This document shows, in pieces, positions 46,958 to 55,407 of a stretch of DNA of 64,000 nucleotides. The DNA is from G965212025 sp965212025 (lineage in GTDB: Bacteria > Pseudomonadota > Gammaproteobacteria > Poriferisulfidales > Oxydemutatoraceae), in contig OZ243039.1 of NCBI GenBank assembly GCA_965212025.1, forward strand, positions 1,426,001 to 1,490,000. Direction: 5' to 3'. The notes beneath the pieces were generated by a model that had not been told where the DNA came from, did not search any database, and saw only the letters and a program-made list of their open reading frames with translations. The position numbers and the translations under genes were made by a program. Position 1 is the first letter of the stretch. Each line of letters opens with the position of its first letter.

Positions 46958-48618
46958 AGATTGAAGAAGTTTTAGTTTCTCCCTCTGATGTTCCCGTAGC
47001 TCCCGGGCTCGCTTTCCAGACGCTTCTGAGAAACGCTAGCCCCGCATTTTTGCGTGAGTTGATCGGTGCGGCGACTGTTGATGTGCTTGAGGGTTTGGAC
47101 TCGGAACCAGGTTTGGATCAGCGCCTAGGTGAACTGGCAGTTCAGCTTGTGGAGCCAACGGAAATACTTCGTGACGCTGATAAAAGAGAAAAGATTATTT
47201 GCATGTTGTCCTATCCTAAAGCGTGCGAGCTTGGGAAGAAATTTGGCGTCCCCCCAGGACGTAATCTTTATAACGATCTATGTAGCAAAGCCGCAAATAA
47301 CAGACTGCTTCCGGATTTGTTCTCATTTTTTGGGGTCGTGCAAGACGAGCGAGCCCCAAGAAATGTGCTGCCTGATATTGAGCAAGCGAACGCAACTTAT
47401 GCGTTGTTTGATCATCAGCGAGTAGCCATGGAGCGAGTTTTTCGCGCGTTATCGGCTGACCCTCGTAAAGTCGTTCTGCATATGCCGACAGGGTCCGGAA
47501 AAACACGAACGGCCATGCACATTATTTCGTCCTTTCTCAAGAGAAATAAGCCGACTGTTGTTTGTTGGTTAGCGCAGAACTCGGAGCTTCTCGAGCAGGC
47601 TTCTGACGAATTCGCCAAAGCTTGGTCTTGCCTCGGAAATCGGAATTTGAAGTTTGCGCGTTTTTGGGGGCATCGCAATCCGGATCTTCTCGCCATCGAC
47701 GATGGTCTTATCGTTGCAGGTTTGGGAAAAATGGTCGCGTTCGATAAACGAGACCCGGCGAAGCTACTTAAACTTGCCGACCGGGTGTCTTTAACGGTTA
47801 TAGATGAAGCCCACCAAGCCATTGCTCCGACCTACGCAGGAATCTTGACGGCTTTTCACACAAAACGTCCGCATAATGCTTTATTGGGGCTTACCGCAAC
47901 GCCGGGGCGAAGCTGGTCAGATATGGACGAAGATCGCAAATTGTCAGACTATTTTGATGGATGCAAAGTTACCCTAGAAGTCGAGGGGTATAACGATCCC
48001 GTGAGCTTCCTCATAAAAGAACAATATCTCGCAAAGCCAATATTTCGAACGCTCAATTCGGAAGCAGGTGTAGAGCTTTCCGATGAAGATGTTAGAGAGC
48101 TTTCGACCGCAATTGATATTCCCAAACATTTGCTCCATAAGCTAGGAGAGGACGCGCGACGTAATCTCAAGATCATCGCTGAGCTTGAAGACCTCCTGAC
48201 CCGGCACAAGCGCGTTCTTGTTTTTGCGCCTTCGGTAGAAAATGCCCGAATGCTCAGGGCGGTTATTTCATCGCGTGGAAAGGAGGCTCTCCTTGTGACG
48301 GGCACGACAAACAGTTTGGAGCGTGAACGCATCGTAACGCGTTTCAGGAGCAGCACAAATCAACATATCGTCATCATAAATTACGGTGTTTTAACAACAG
48401 GCTTTGATGCCCCGAAGACCAATGCGGTGATCGTCGCTCGTCCGACACGCTCGCTTGTCTTGTATAGTCAGATGGTGGGTCGCGCAACGCGTGGTGTCAG
48501 GGCAGGAGGAAATACAGAGGCCGTGATTGTCACGGTTACAGATCCGCATTTACCGGGTTTTGGGAGTATTACCGAAGCCTTTAAAAATTGGGAGGATGTT
48601 TGGAATGAACCAGACTAG
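46954..48618 (+). CDS. Superfamily 2 DEAH-type helicase
   Basis: Helicase motifs in order: Walker A HMPTGSGKTRTA, DEAH box TVIDEAHQAIAP, SAT-like LGLTATPGRSW, and motif VI QMVGRATRGV. Length is 554 residues if it starts at CTG 46954, which overlaps the preceding stop (CTGA). The next possible start is TTG 47050, which would drop coding-like sequence (KIEEVLVSPSDVPVAPGLAF). It is likely a motor of the restriction module, translocating on unmodified DNA. Similar helicases accompany several phosphorothioate-dependent systems. Confidence 0.82.
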   Translation: MKIEEVLVSPSDVPVAPGLAFQTLLRNASPAFLRELIGAATVDVLEGLDSEPGLDQRLGELAVQLVEPTEILRDADKREKIICMLSYPKACELGKKFGVPPGRNLYNDLCSKAANNRLLPDLFSFFGVVQDERAPRNVLPDIEQANATYALFDHQRVAMERVFRALSADPRKVVLHMPTGSGKTRTAMHIISSFLKRNKPTVVCWLAQNSELLEQASDEFAKAWSCLGNRNLKFARFWGHRNPDLLAIDDGLIVAGLGKMVAFDKRDPAKLLKLADRVSLTVIDEAHQAIAPTYAGILTAFHTKRPHNALLGLTATPGRSWSDMDEDRKLSDYFDGCKVTLEVEGYNDPVSFLIKEQYLAKPIFRTLNSEAGVELSDEDVRELSTAIDIPKHLLHKLGEDARRNLKIIAELEDLLTRHKRVLVFAPSVENARMLRAVISSRGKEALLVTGTTNSLERERIVTRFRSSTNQHIVIINYGVLTTGFDAPKTNAVIVARPTRSLVLYSQMVGRATRGVRAGGNTEAVIVTVTDPHLPGFGSITEAFKNWEDVWNEPD

Positions 48619-50131
48619 AGAAACAGAGGGACAAAGGGGTCGTGGGGCAATCATTCCTCCCGATCTTGCCATCAGTGCCATGCGAGACAATGGCTACAAG
48701 AACACTGCTTGTGCGCTAGCTGAGATCATAGACAATGCCATTCAGGCGAATGCGAAGATTATTGAATTGGTTTGTGTTGAATCACGGCAGCGAGTCAAGA
48801 ATCGAACACGAAGGCGCACCTCAGCAATTGGTGTTTTGGATAACGGTGAGGGAATGTCTCCAGAGACATTACGGATAGCATTACAGTTTGGTAACGGGAC
48901 TCACCTGAGGGATCGAAAAGGAATGGGTCGTTTTGGAATGGGGCTTCCCGCTTCTTCAATTTCCCAGTGTCGGCGCCTGGAAGTTTGGACTTGGCAAAAC
49001 GGCCCGGACAACGCCATGTATTCCTATCTTGATGTGGATGAGATCGAAGGAAGGCAGCTCGTTTCGATTCCTGACCCGGTTCATAGGGCTCTGCCGGAAG
49101 ATTGGAGAAAACATTCGGCGACTCCCCTTGAGACGACCGGCACATTGGTGCTGTGGTCCAAACTTGAAGAGCATCGTTTAACTTGGCGAGAGGCGAAGTC
49201 AACACTTAGCAACACAGAATCGATTGTTGGCCGGATGTACCGTAAGTTCATAAACGACGGAAGAATCACTATCCGATTGCTGGCAATTCTTGATGGCGAA
49301 TCAACTTATGACGAAAAGGTCAGGGTCAACGACCCGCTCTATTTGATGAAAAATTCTTCAACACCAAAACCTTTTGACAAGAAGCCAATGTTTCAGAAGT
49401 GGGGAGAGGGAGATGAAGCATTTAACATTGATTACGATGGAAAGAAACATCCAGTCATTGTCCGAATGAGTTGGGCACTGCCGGAGACGGTCCCGGATGA
49501 CAGAAGTGATCGAGGTTCCAAACCGTATGGAAAACATGCAGCGAAAAACATCGGTCTTTCGATCGTGCGAGAAGGGAGGGAACTTGATCTTGATCCTGCT
49601 TGGGCGAATAAGCATGACCCGACAGAACGATGGTGGGGTGTTGAGGTTGAGTTTCCATCGGCACTTGATGAAGTGTTTGGCGTTACGAATAACAAGCAGA
49701 GCGCGACGATCTTTGCCCACTTGGCGCAATATGATTGGAAGGTAGATTCGGTTGATAGTGAGACCCTCTCGCAATATCAGGAGCGGTTGCAGGATGAAGG
49801 GGATCCGAGGTCTTTATTGCTGAATATCGTTACGCATATCCATGGCCAGATCCAATCAAGTGCGGGGTCGCTTGAAGAAGCAAACGGAAGGGACCGCCGA
49901 ACCAAAAGCGATCGGCACGATGGGTCAACGGTGGCGGACTTGGCAACTTCAAAATTCAAAGCGCGTGCCAAGCAAGGTCACGAAACCAAGGCTGATCGAG
50001 AGACATTCACAGAAGCGGATCGCAGAAGCCTCAAATATGATCTGGAAACCGACAAAGATTACCCCGAAAATGTGGCTGAGAAGATTTCTCTAAAGCCGTA
50101 CTTAACAGAGACAGAAAAGTCGAATTTTTGA
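48605..50131 (+). CDS. GHKL-type ATPase (HSP90/MutL-like fold)
   Basis: The Bergerat ATP site is complete: N box ALAEIIDNAIQANA (E40, N44), G1 box VLDNGEGMSPE (D79), and G2 GRFGMGLPASS. No histidine-phosphotransfer domain is present, so it is not a sensor kinase. 508 residues; ATG 48605 lies 14 bp inside the helicase gene with gggagg upstream. The stop overlaps the following small gene (TTGA). ATP-driven clamp closing on DNA is a reasonable guess for its role. Confidence 0.83.
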   Translation: MNQTRETEGQRGRGAIIPPDLAISAMRDNGYKNTACALAEIIDNAIQANAKIIELVCVESRQRVKNRTRRRTSAIGVLDNGEGMSPETLRIALQFGNGTHLRDRKGMGRFGMGLPASSISQCRRLEVWTWQNGPDNAMYSYLDVDEIEGRQLVSIPDPVHRALPEDWRKHSATPLETTGTLVLWSKLEEHRLTWREAKSTLSNTESIVGRMYRKFINDGRITIRLLAILDGESTYDEKVRVNDPLYLMKNSSTPKPFDKKPMFQKWGEGDEAFNIDYDGKKHPVIVRMSWALPETVPDDRSDRGSKPYGKHAAKNIGLSIVREGRELDLDPAWANKHDPTERWWGVEVEFPSALDEVFGVTNNKQSATIFAHLAQYDWKVDSVDSETLSQYQERLQDEGDPRSLLLNIVTHIHGQIQSSAGSLEEANGRDRRTKSDRHDGSTVADLATSKFKARAKQGHETKADRETFTEADRRSLKYDLETDKDYPENVAEKISLKPYLTETEKSNF

Positions 50132-50442
50132 CCAAGGCTTTTGATGGGTATGCATTCTTCGATGTCGAGCACAAACACGGCGGTCTGACTCTTATTATCT
50201 TTAACACCAATCACCCGCTCTACAAACAGCTCATTGAATCTCTTGAACCAAAGGTTGAGGAGGAAGAAACCGACAGAGATTTACTCGATCGTATCAACAA
50301 AGCCGCTGATACATTGGATTTGTTGTTTGCTGCGTGGGCGCGATACGAAATGGAGGAAGTGGGAGATAAATCTCATCTTTCTGATATGCGTCAGGAATGG
50401 GGCAAAATGGCGCGATTTTTCCTGAAAGAGTCTGAAGGCTGA
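50128..50442 (+). CDS. Small protein coupled to the GHKL ATPase
   Basis: 104 residues, from TTG 50128 overlapping the previous stop. The sequence FFDVEHKHGGLTLIIFNTNH looks like the end of a domain found at the C-terminus of some GHKL ATPases, so this may be a split-off C-terminal part. The rest is helical and acidic (PKVEEEETDRDLLDRINK). No catalytic motif seen. A frameshift separating one original gene into two is an alternative, but the TTGA junction looks designed. Confidence 0.65.
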   Translation: MTKAFDGYAFFDVEHKHGGLTLIIFNTNHPLYKQLIESLEPKVEEEETDRDLLDRINKAADTLDLLFAAWARYEMEEVGDKSHLSDMRQEWGKMARFFLKESEG

Positions 50443-50446
50443 AAAT

Positions 50447-51379
50447 ATGTCGGTTGTTGACCTTGGAGAAAGTGTTCTAGACCTCATTCGTTCGGCAGAA
50501 GCCAGAGTGACGGTTGTTGCTCCCTACATAAAAGTTCATGCCCTGCGCTCGTTAATTGACGTCGCTCCAAAAATCGTTACGGAATTCATTTGTGTGACGC
50601 GTTGGTTACCCGAGGATATAGCATCCGGGGTGTGCGACATTGAGATCTTTGACGAAATCGCGAAACATCCGGGTGGTGAGTTGCGTGTGCATTCCCATCT
50701 TCACGCGAAGTTCTACTCCAACGCCAAACGATGTCTTGTCGGGTCGGCAAATTTGACAGGGCGCGGCTTAGGGTGGCGTACGCCTGCAAACGTAGAGTTG
50801 CTTGTTGAATTGGATCACGATGTTCCCGGGCTATCAGGGTGGGAGTCGAAGTTGCTCGAGTCGTCGATCGTGGCTACCGTTGAATTACGGGATCAGATTC
50901 ACGCTGAAGCCCAGCGTCTGAAAGAGTTGCTACCGCCTCGTCTTTCTTCTGAAATGGAGGACTCGGACGGTTCTTATCGTCTGTGGGTGCCGACTTGTAC
51001 GGTTCCCGATCGACTATGGGAAATTTATCAAGGGCATGGTGCGGAGTCGTTTGTTACAAGTGCATACGAAGCGGCGCAAAATGACCTCCTCGTTCTGTCT
51101 CTGCCGCGTGGCCTCAACCAGCAACTGTTCAAGGCTTACGTAGCGAGTATTTTGCGGCAAATGCCGCTTGTCGAAGAGATCGACCGGCTAGCGTCAGTCG
51201 GCATGACAGATGCAAAAGCCCTTGAGTTTCTTGCAGAACGCCTTGAAAACGACGCAGCATCACTTGAGCATGTTTGGCTCGTTCTCAAATCATGGCTGAT
51301 CCACTTTTTTCCGGACTCCTACAGGTTGGAAGCCGGGCAGTACGATTTTGTAAAGGGAAAAGAGCTGCTGAGGGACTAA
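50447..51379 (+). CDS. Phospholipase D-family nuclease
   Basis: Contains one HKD-like motif, SHLHAKFYSNAKRCLVGSAN, typical of PLD-fold nucleases. 310 residues, starting 5 bp after the small gene. As the last gene of the cassette it is a good candidate for the DNA-damaging enzyme of the restriction module. Its final 70 bp (YRLEAGQYDFVKGKELLRD) are repeated in array E. The second HKD motif is not evident, so it probably acts as a dimer. Confidence 0.78.
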   Translation: MSVVDLGESVLDLIRSAEARVTVVAPYIKVHALRSLIDVAPKIVTEFICVTRWLPEDIASGVCDIEIFDEIAKHPGGELRVHSHLHAKFYSNAKRCLVGSANLTGRGLGWRTPANVELLVELDHDVPGLSGWESKLLESSIVATVELRDQIHAEAQRLKELLPPRLSSEMEDSDGSYRLWVPTCTVPDRLWEIYQGHGAESFVTSAYEAAQNDLLVLSLPRGLNQQLFKAYVASILRQMPLVEEIDRLASVGMTDAKALEFLAERLENDAASLEHVWLVLKSWLIHFFPDSYRLEAGQYDFVKGKELLRD

Positions 51380-52330
51380 GGCCTTAGGGCATCTTGCGGT
51401 GAGCGATTGCGAAGTGCCGGGGAGGACTCGCCGGGTTCAGATCAGAAGCAGGGCGGACAACAGTCCGTGATGTGTGGCTTCCTTTCGGCATTCATTTTTT
51501 ACGTACCGCGCGTCAGGTTCAGTTCTTCAAGCCTGCCGGACTCCTACAGGTTGGAAGCCGGGCAGTACGATTTTGTAAAGGGAAAAGAGCTGCTGAGGGA
51601 CTAAGGTCTTAGGGCATCTTGCGGTGAGCAATGGCGAAGTGCCGGGGAGGACTCGCCGGGTTCAGATCAGAAGCAGGGCGGACAACAGTCCGTGATGCGT
51701 GGCTTCCTTTCGGCATTCATTTTTTACGTACCGCGCGTCAGGTTCAGTTCTTCAAGCCTGGATAACATGGCTGCCTTAACCGACGCATGAATCTCTCCTC
51801 ATGGCTGATCCGCTATTTTCCGGACTCCTACAGATTGGAAGCCGGGCAGTACGGTCTTGTGAAGGGAAAAGAGCTACTGAGAGATTAAGGTTTCAGGGCG
51901 AGCAATGGCGAAGTGCCGAGGAGGCTCCGCCGGGTTCAGACCAGAAGCAGAAGCAGGGCGGACAATAGTGCGTGATGCGTGGCTTCCTTTTGGCATTCAT
52001 TTTTTACGTACCGCGCGTCAGGCTAAGTTCTTCAAGCCGGCGGACATGGCTGCCTTAACCGACGCATGAATATCTCCTCATGGCTGATCCGCTATTTTCC
52101 GGGCTCCTACAGGTTGGAAGCCGGGCTTACGGTCTTGTGAAGGGAAAAGAGCTACTGAGAGACTAAGGCTTCAGGATATCTTGCGCCTGAGCAATGGCGA
52201 AATGCCAGGGAGGCTTCGCCGGTTCTAGACCAGAAGACGGGCCGGACAATAGTGCGTGATGCGCGGCTTTCTTGCGGCATTCATTTTTTACGTAACGCGC
52301 GTCAGACTCAGTTCTTCAAGCTTGGCGGAC
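51300..52330. repeat. Array E: repeat of PLD-gene tail and hipA tail
   Basis: Four copies of the PLD-nuclease 3' tail (native near 51310, then 51535, 51825, 52110) alternate with copies of the hipA 3' tail (acgtaccgcgcgtcaggttc near 51500, 51737, 52008; native at 52290). Periods are about 235-290 bp. The first copy is nearly identical to the native tail; the later ones have diverged. Each unit holds a small hairpin (cggac-aaca-gtccg, degraded in later copies). Confidence 0.93.
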
Positions 52331-53610
52331 ATGGCTGCCTTAACCGATGCATGAATCTCTTCCGGGAAATTGGTCGGCAGGATACTTTCCATTTTTGATA
52401 TTGCGTGTTTTGCTGTGTCCGCGATTTCTTCAATGGCTGTTTTTACGGTTGCTTTGGGTATGCCTGCCTTCTTGCCGGTTTCGAAAAAGTGTCGGGCGTG
52501 AATGCTGCCGACCCGGTAGTGATTGTTTTTCCCCACAGACATTGCCAGTTTCATTTGACTGTGCCCGATCTGGTGGGCATCAAGAATTGGTTGGGTTGTC
52601 AGGATGTCGTATAGCGGCGTGAGCGAGTAGCGCCCACCTGGCCATAGAAAAATACTGAAATTCTTCGCATGTCCGTCCGTTGCACCGATTAGCCAGAACA
52701 GGATTTGTGCTTTTAAAAAGACTCTCTGGTCGTTGGCTGGGCTGATACTGCCCTTTAGAAGATTCAGGATATCGACCATTCCTGGTCCGTTTTCGTCTTG
52801 GTATTTTTGCGTTGGCGGGATGGACAGTGCCTGGCAGCAGTCTTCCTGCGGCAAGCGCATTAACCTTCCGTCTTGTGTCCAATGGCGGTCAAAGCGTGTG
52901 ACCACCAGAGCTTTCGTGCTACCAAAGGTCTGAATTTCAGATTGGTTGGCGGGAAGGTCAAAGGCTTGAGCCAACTTCAGGCAGTAGAACTCGTTTTCGA
53001 CGCTGTTGGACAGGTCGGCTCCATTTGGCAAACGTCCGATTTGAGTCTTGAGTATGTGTGAAGTGGGGGTGGTGCCGTGTGGTTTTAGCCAGCGGTTCCC
53101 ATGCCGAAGAAGCGCTGTTTTATCCTGTGCGCCTGCTATGGAGATTCGAAAGTCGCTACCTCTGTCCAGGCCGAGGGGGGCTTGTGGGAGATTGGACAGC
53201 AACTTTTTGATCTCACCTTCATTGACCGGGTCGCCTTCAATGAGAGTACTGTCGGTGTTGGCTTCGACACCTTCGGGAATGAACTGGAGAGCACCGACAC
53301 AATCGCGTCCAATGGCAAAAAGAAGGCTGAACGCATCCGTGCCACCCGCCCCGAATTTTTCGGCAACACGACGGCGTAAGGCATCCGAATCAGGCAAGAG
53401 GTTTTCAAAGACAGCAGTAACCGGGTTACCTTGGTAAGAGTCCTCACGCAACGGTAGCGAGAGTGAGATGGGAAAGGTTTGCTCCCATTCCAGCCACGTT
53501 TCGTCATAGCTAAAGCTGGTGGCACCGCTTGATCCTTTGCAAAGGCTGCCTACGAGCCTGTTGTTCAGATATACCTTCAGGAGGGGGCGTTTGTGACGCC
53601 GCCGTATCAA
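52288..53610 (-). CDS. hipA: HipA-type serine/threonine kinase toxin (intact)
   Basis: Phosphorylates a translation factor or tRNA synthetase, inducing dormancy. The N-terminal subdomain (LLKVYLNNRLVGSL) is followed by the ATP-binding FRISIAGAQDKTALL and the catalytic LIGATDGHAKNFSIF. 440 residues, full length. Start overlaps the hipB stop (ATGA). Its last codons are copied in array E. This is a second, working locus beside the Ssp cassette, in contrast to the broken copy at 36802. Confidence 0.93.
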   Translation of the reverse strand: MIRRRHKRPLLKVYLNNRLVGSLCKGSSGATSFSYDETWLEWEQTFPISLSLPLREDSYQGNPVTAVFENLLPDSDALRRRVAEKFGAGGTDAFSLLFAIGRDCVGALQFIPEGVEANTDSTLIEGDPVNEGEIKKLLSNLPQAPLGLDRGSDFRISIAGAQDKTALLRHGNRWLKPHGTTPTSHILKTQIGRLPNGADLSNSVENEFYCLKLAQAFDLPANQSEIQTFGSTKALVVTRFDRHWTQDGRLMRLPQEDCCQALSIPPTQKYQDENGPGMVDILNLLKGSISPANDQRVFLKAQILFWLIGATDGHAKNFSIFLWPGGRYSLTPLYDILTTQPILDAHQIGHSQMKLAMSVGKNNHYRVGSIHARHFFETGKKAGIPKATVKTAIEEIADTAKHAISKMESILPTNFPEEIHASVKAAMSAKLEELSLTRVT

Positions 53611-53858
53611 AAGAGTTTTTCTATATCAGAAACTTGGGTCTTTGAACGTGGGGCAACCAAGAATTCAAGATCAAGTGTTGCCAGAAGAGCGAGCATGGTT
53701 TCCAGCCTTGTTCCCGGGCTCTCTGTTTCAATCAGCGATATGGTCTCTTGCCTGAGGCCGGCTTTTTCACCTAACAGGGTCTGGCTCCAGCCTCGCTTCT
53801 TGCGGGCGCGTCGGATCAGGGCACCAATTTGCCTGGGTGTGTGTGCAGATTCAATCAT
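53607..53858 (-). CDS. hipB: HipB antitoxin (helix-turn-helix)
   Basis: 83-residue Xre-type protein with RRARKKRGWSQTLLGEKAGL and RQETISLIETE forming the DNA-binding unit, and the ending LEFLVAPRSKTQV typical of HipB. It represses the operon through the upstream operators and blocks HipA. It lies 4 bp overlapping hipA. Confidence 0.92.
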   Translation of the reverse strand: MIESAHTPRQIGALIRRARKKRGWSQTLLGEKAGLRQETISLIETESPGTRLETMLALLATLDLEFLVAPRSKTQVSDIEKLF

Positions 53859-53904
53859 GATTTTAACTATGGGCTAATTTAGATAATCAATTAATATGGT
53901 ACTT

Positions 53905-54075
53905 AGACCATAAAATCAATTTATTATCTATAACCGATAAAAATACTTTAATGGCTAAACCAATAAAACCACTTTACCAGTCAAAACCAACAAAATCAAT
54001 TTGTTGGTTGAAGCTAAAACCTAATTTATTAGCTGAAACCGATAAAATCAATTTATTAGCTAAAGCAGATAAAAA
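53905..54075. promoter_or_regulatory. Array of HipB operator-like repeats
   Basis: About six AT-rich elements of 19-33 bp follow each other, each starting acc and most containing ataaaatcaatttat-like palindromes (53905, 53933, 53959, 53986, 54019, 54038). E. coli hipBA has four operators; this is more than usual. The first element shares agaccataaaa with the operators of the other hipB locus. It also supplies the AT-rich promoter for hipBA. Confidence 0.65.
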
Positions 54076-54200
54076 AGGTGGAAGGTGTCTGTTCGCAAGC
54101 CGAATCAATACTGACTTGGTGCTTGACTGGTCAACGGTCGCGCAGTGTCGATCCTGTGAGGCTTCCATGTTATTGCAAAACACAGGATAATCCCGCGGCG

Positions 54201-54274
54201 CGGGGCATGGCGCAGTTTGGTAGCGCACCTGCTTTGGGAGCAGGGGGTCGGAGGTTCAAATCCTCTTGCCCCGA
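54201..54274 (+). tRNA. tRNA-Pro (TGG)
   Basis: Acceptor cggggca/tgccccg; anticodon arm cctgc-tttggga-gcagg with TGG; T arm gagg-ttcaaat-cctc. CCA is not encoded. It marks the right edge of the defence island. Confidence 0.95.
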
Positions 54275-54317
54275 TTCGTGTGATTTTGGTTCGTTTTCAA
54301 ACTTCAGGATAACAACA

Positions 54318-54932
54318 ATGAAAATTTTAGTTCTAGAAACTAGCCCTTACGTTCGGAAAGTCTGCATTGTTGCAGACGAAAAAGGTTTGGCATACGAAAG
54401 GGTGGCGACCAATCCTCGGGCGCGTCCCGCGCTGCTGGCCAAAAATAACCCGATGGGAAAAGTTCCGGTACTGATAGATGACAGGGGCAGGGCGATATTT
54501 GATTCGAATGTCATAGTGGATTATCTGGATGCAAAAGGTGGTGAACCCTTCTTTATCCCCACTGACATGGAAGAACGGGCAGAGGTGAAAACCGTGGTCA
54601 GTTCGGCAGACGGGATCGTTGACGCAGTGGCTGCCGTGGCCATGGCCGGGTTCGTAGACAAGGGAAACATTTCCGAGCGATGGGCAGGCTGGCAACATGG
54701 GAAAGCGGCTACAGCACTGGAGTGGCTTGAAAAAAGGTCAAAGGACGGGAATTACTTTTGTTTTGGGCGATTGACTTTGGCGGATGTCGCCTTGGTTTGC
54801 GCGCTTGATTTTCTGGACAGGGTGCCCTCGGCACAAATTTCCTGGCGGGATCGATGCCCCAGATTGCTTTCCAGCTTTGAAATGCTGTCGCAGCGAGACG
54901 CATTCGCAAAAAACCTGAAGCCATCCAACTGA
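54318..54932 (+). CDS. Glutathione S-transferase family protein
   Basis: Two-domain GST fold: thioredoxin-like N-terminal part with LETSPYVRKVCIVADEKGL, cis-proline NPMGKVPVL and FDSNVIVDYLD, and an all-helical C-terminal part with LTLADVALVCALDFLD. 204 residues, typical. The substrate is not predictable. It lies between tRNA-Pro and tRNA-Arg; the start codon ATG 54318 follows tRNA-Pro by 43 bp, so it may be co-transcribed. Confidence 0.9.
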   Translation: MKILVLETSPYVRKVCIVADEKGLAYERVATNPRARPALLAKNNPMGKVPVLIDDRGRAIFDSNVIVDYLDAKGGEPFFIPTDMEERAEVKTVVSSADGIVDAVAAVAMAGFVDKGNISERWAGWQHGKAATALEWLEKRSKDGNYFCFGRLTLADVALVCALDFLDRVPSAQISWRDRCPRLLSSFEMLSQRDAFAKNLKPSN

Positions 54933-54936
54933 TTCT

Positions 54937-55010
54937 GCGCCTGTAGCTCATCCGGATAGAGCATCGGTCTTCTAAACCGAGGGTAGCAGGTTCGAGTCCT
55001 GCCAGGCGCG
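54937..55010 (+). tRNA. tRNA-Arg (TCT)
   Basis: Acceptor gcgcctg/caggcgc; anticodon arm cggtc-ttctaaa-ccg with TCT (reads AGA); T arm gcagg-ttcgagt-cctgc. It begins 4 bp after the GST stop. Confidence 0.94.
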
Positions 55011-55081
55011 TTCTCGCTGCGTTCGCTTCCTGTGCAGTTGCCGCGGGTGCTTCGTGGGTATAATGACCGGGCAAGAATTAT

Positions 55082-55155
55082 GGTGGGCGTAGCTCAGTCG
55101 GTAGAGCGCAGGATTGTGGCTCCTGAGGCCGTGGGTTCAATGCCCATCGCTCACC
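55082..55155 (+). tRNA. tRNA-His (GTG)
   Basis: Includes the extra 5' G (55082) pairing with C73, a hallmark of tRNA-His; acceptor gtgggcg/cgctcac with one G-U pair; anticodon GTG in ggattgtggctcc. Confidence 0.94.
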
Positions 55156-55183
55156 CCAATGGTTGTCCGGTGGTTGTTTTTTC

Positions 55184-55256
55184 GGGCCATTAGCTCAATT
55201 GGTAGAGTAGCTGACTCTTAATCAGTAGGTTCGGGGTTCGAGTCCCCGATGGCCCC
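55184..55256 (+). tRNA. tRNA-Lys (CTT)
   Basis: Acceptor gggccat/atggccc; anticodon arm ctgact-ctt-aatcag with CTT (reads AAG); T arm cgggg-ttcgagt-ccccg. The base after the acceptor is C, unusual for tRNA-Lys where A is expected. Confidence 0.92.
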
Positions 55257-55407
55257 CCACTGCCGGCAACAGTGCCTTCACATTGGCTGTTCCCGGTCTC
55301 TGCACCCGCTGGCCGTTAAGACACGAGGCGGCATTCGTTCAAGTGCCCTCATTCTGCAAAGCATCTGGTTCGGCTCCGGTGCCACGTACCCAATGTGCAT
55401 CAGTGCT

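Noticed and set aside
54201..54274. tRNA-Pro as attachment site of the defence island
   Set aside because: No integrase gene and no second copy of the tRNA 3' end was found on the other side of the island.
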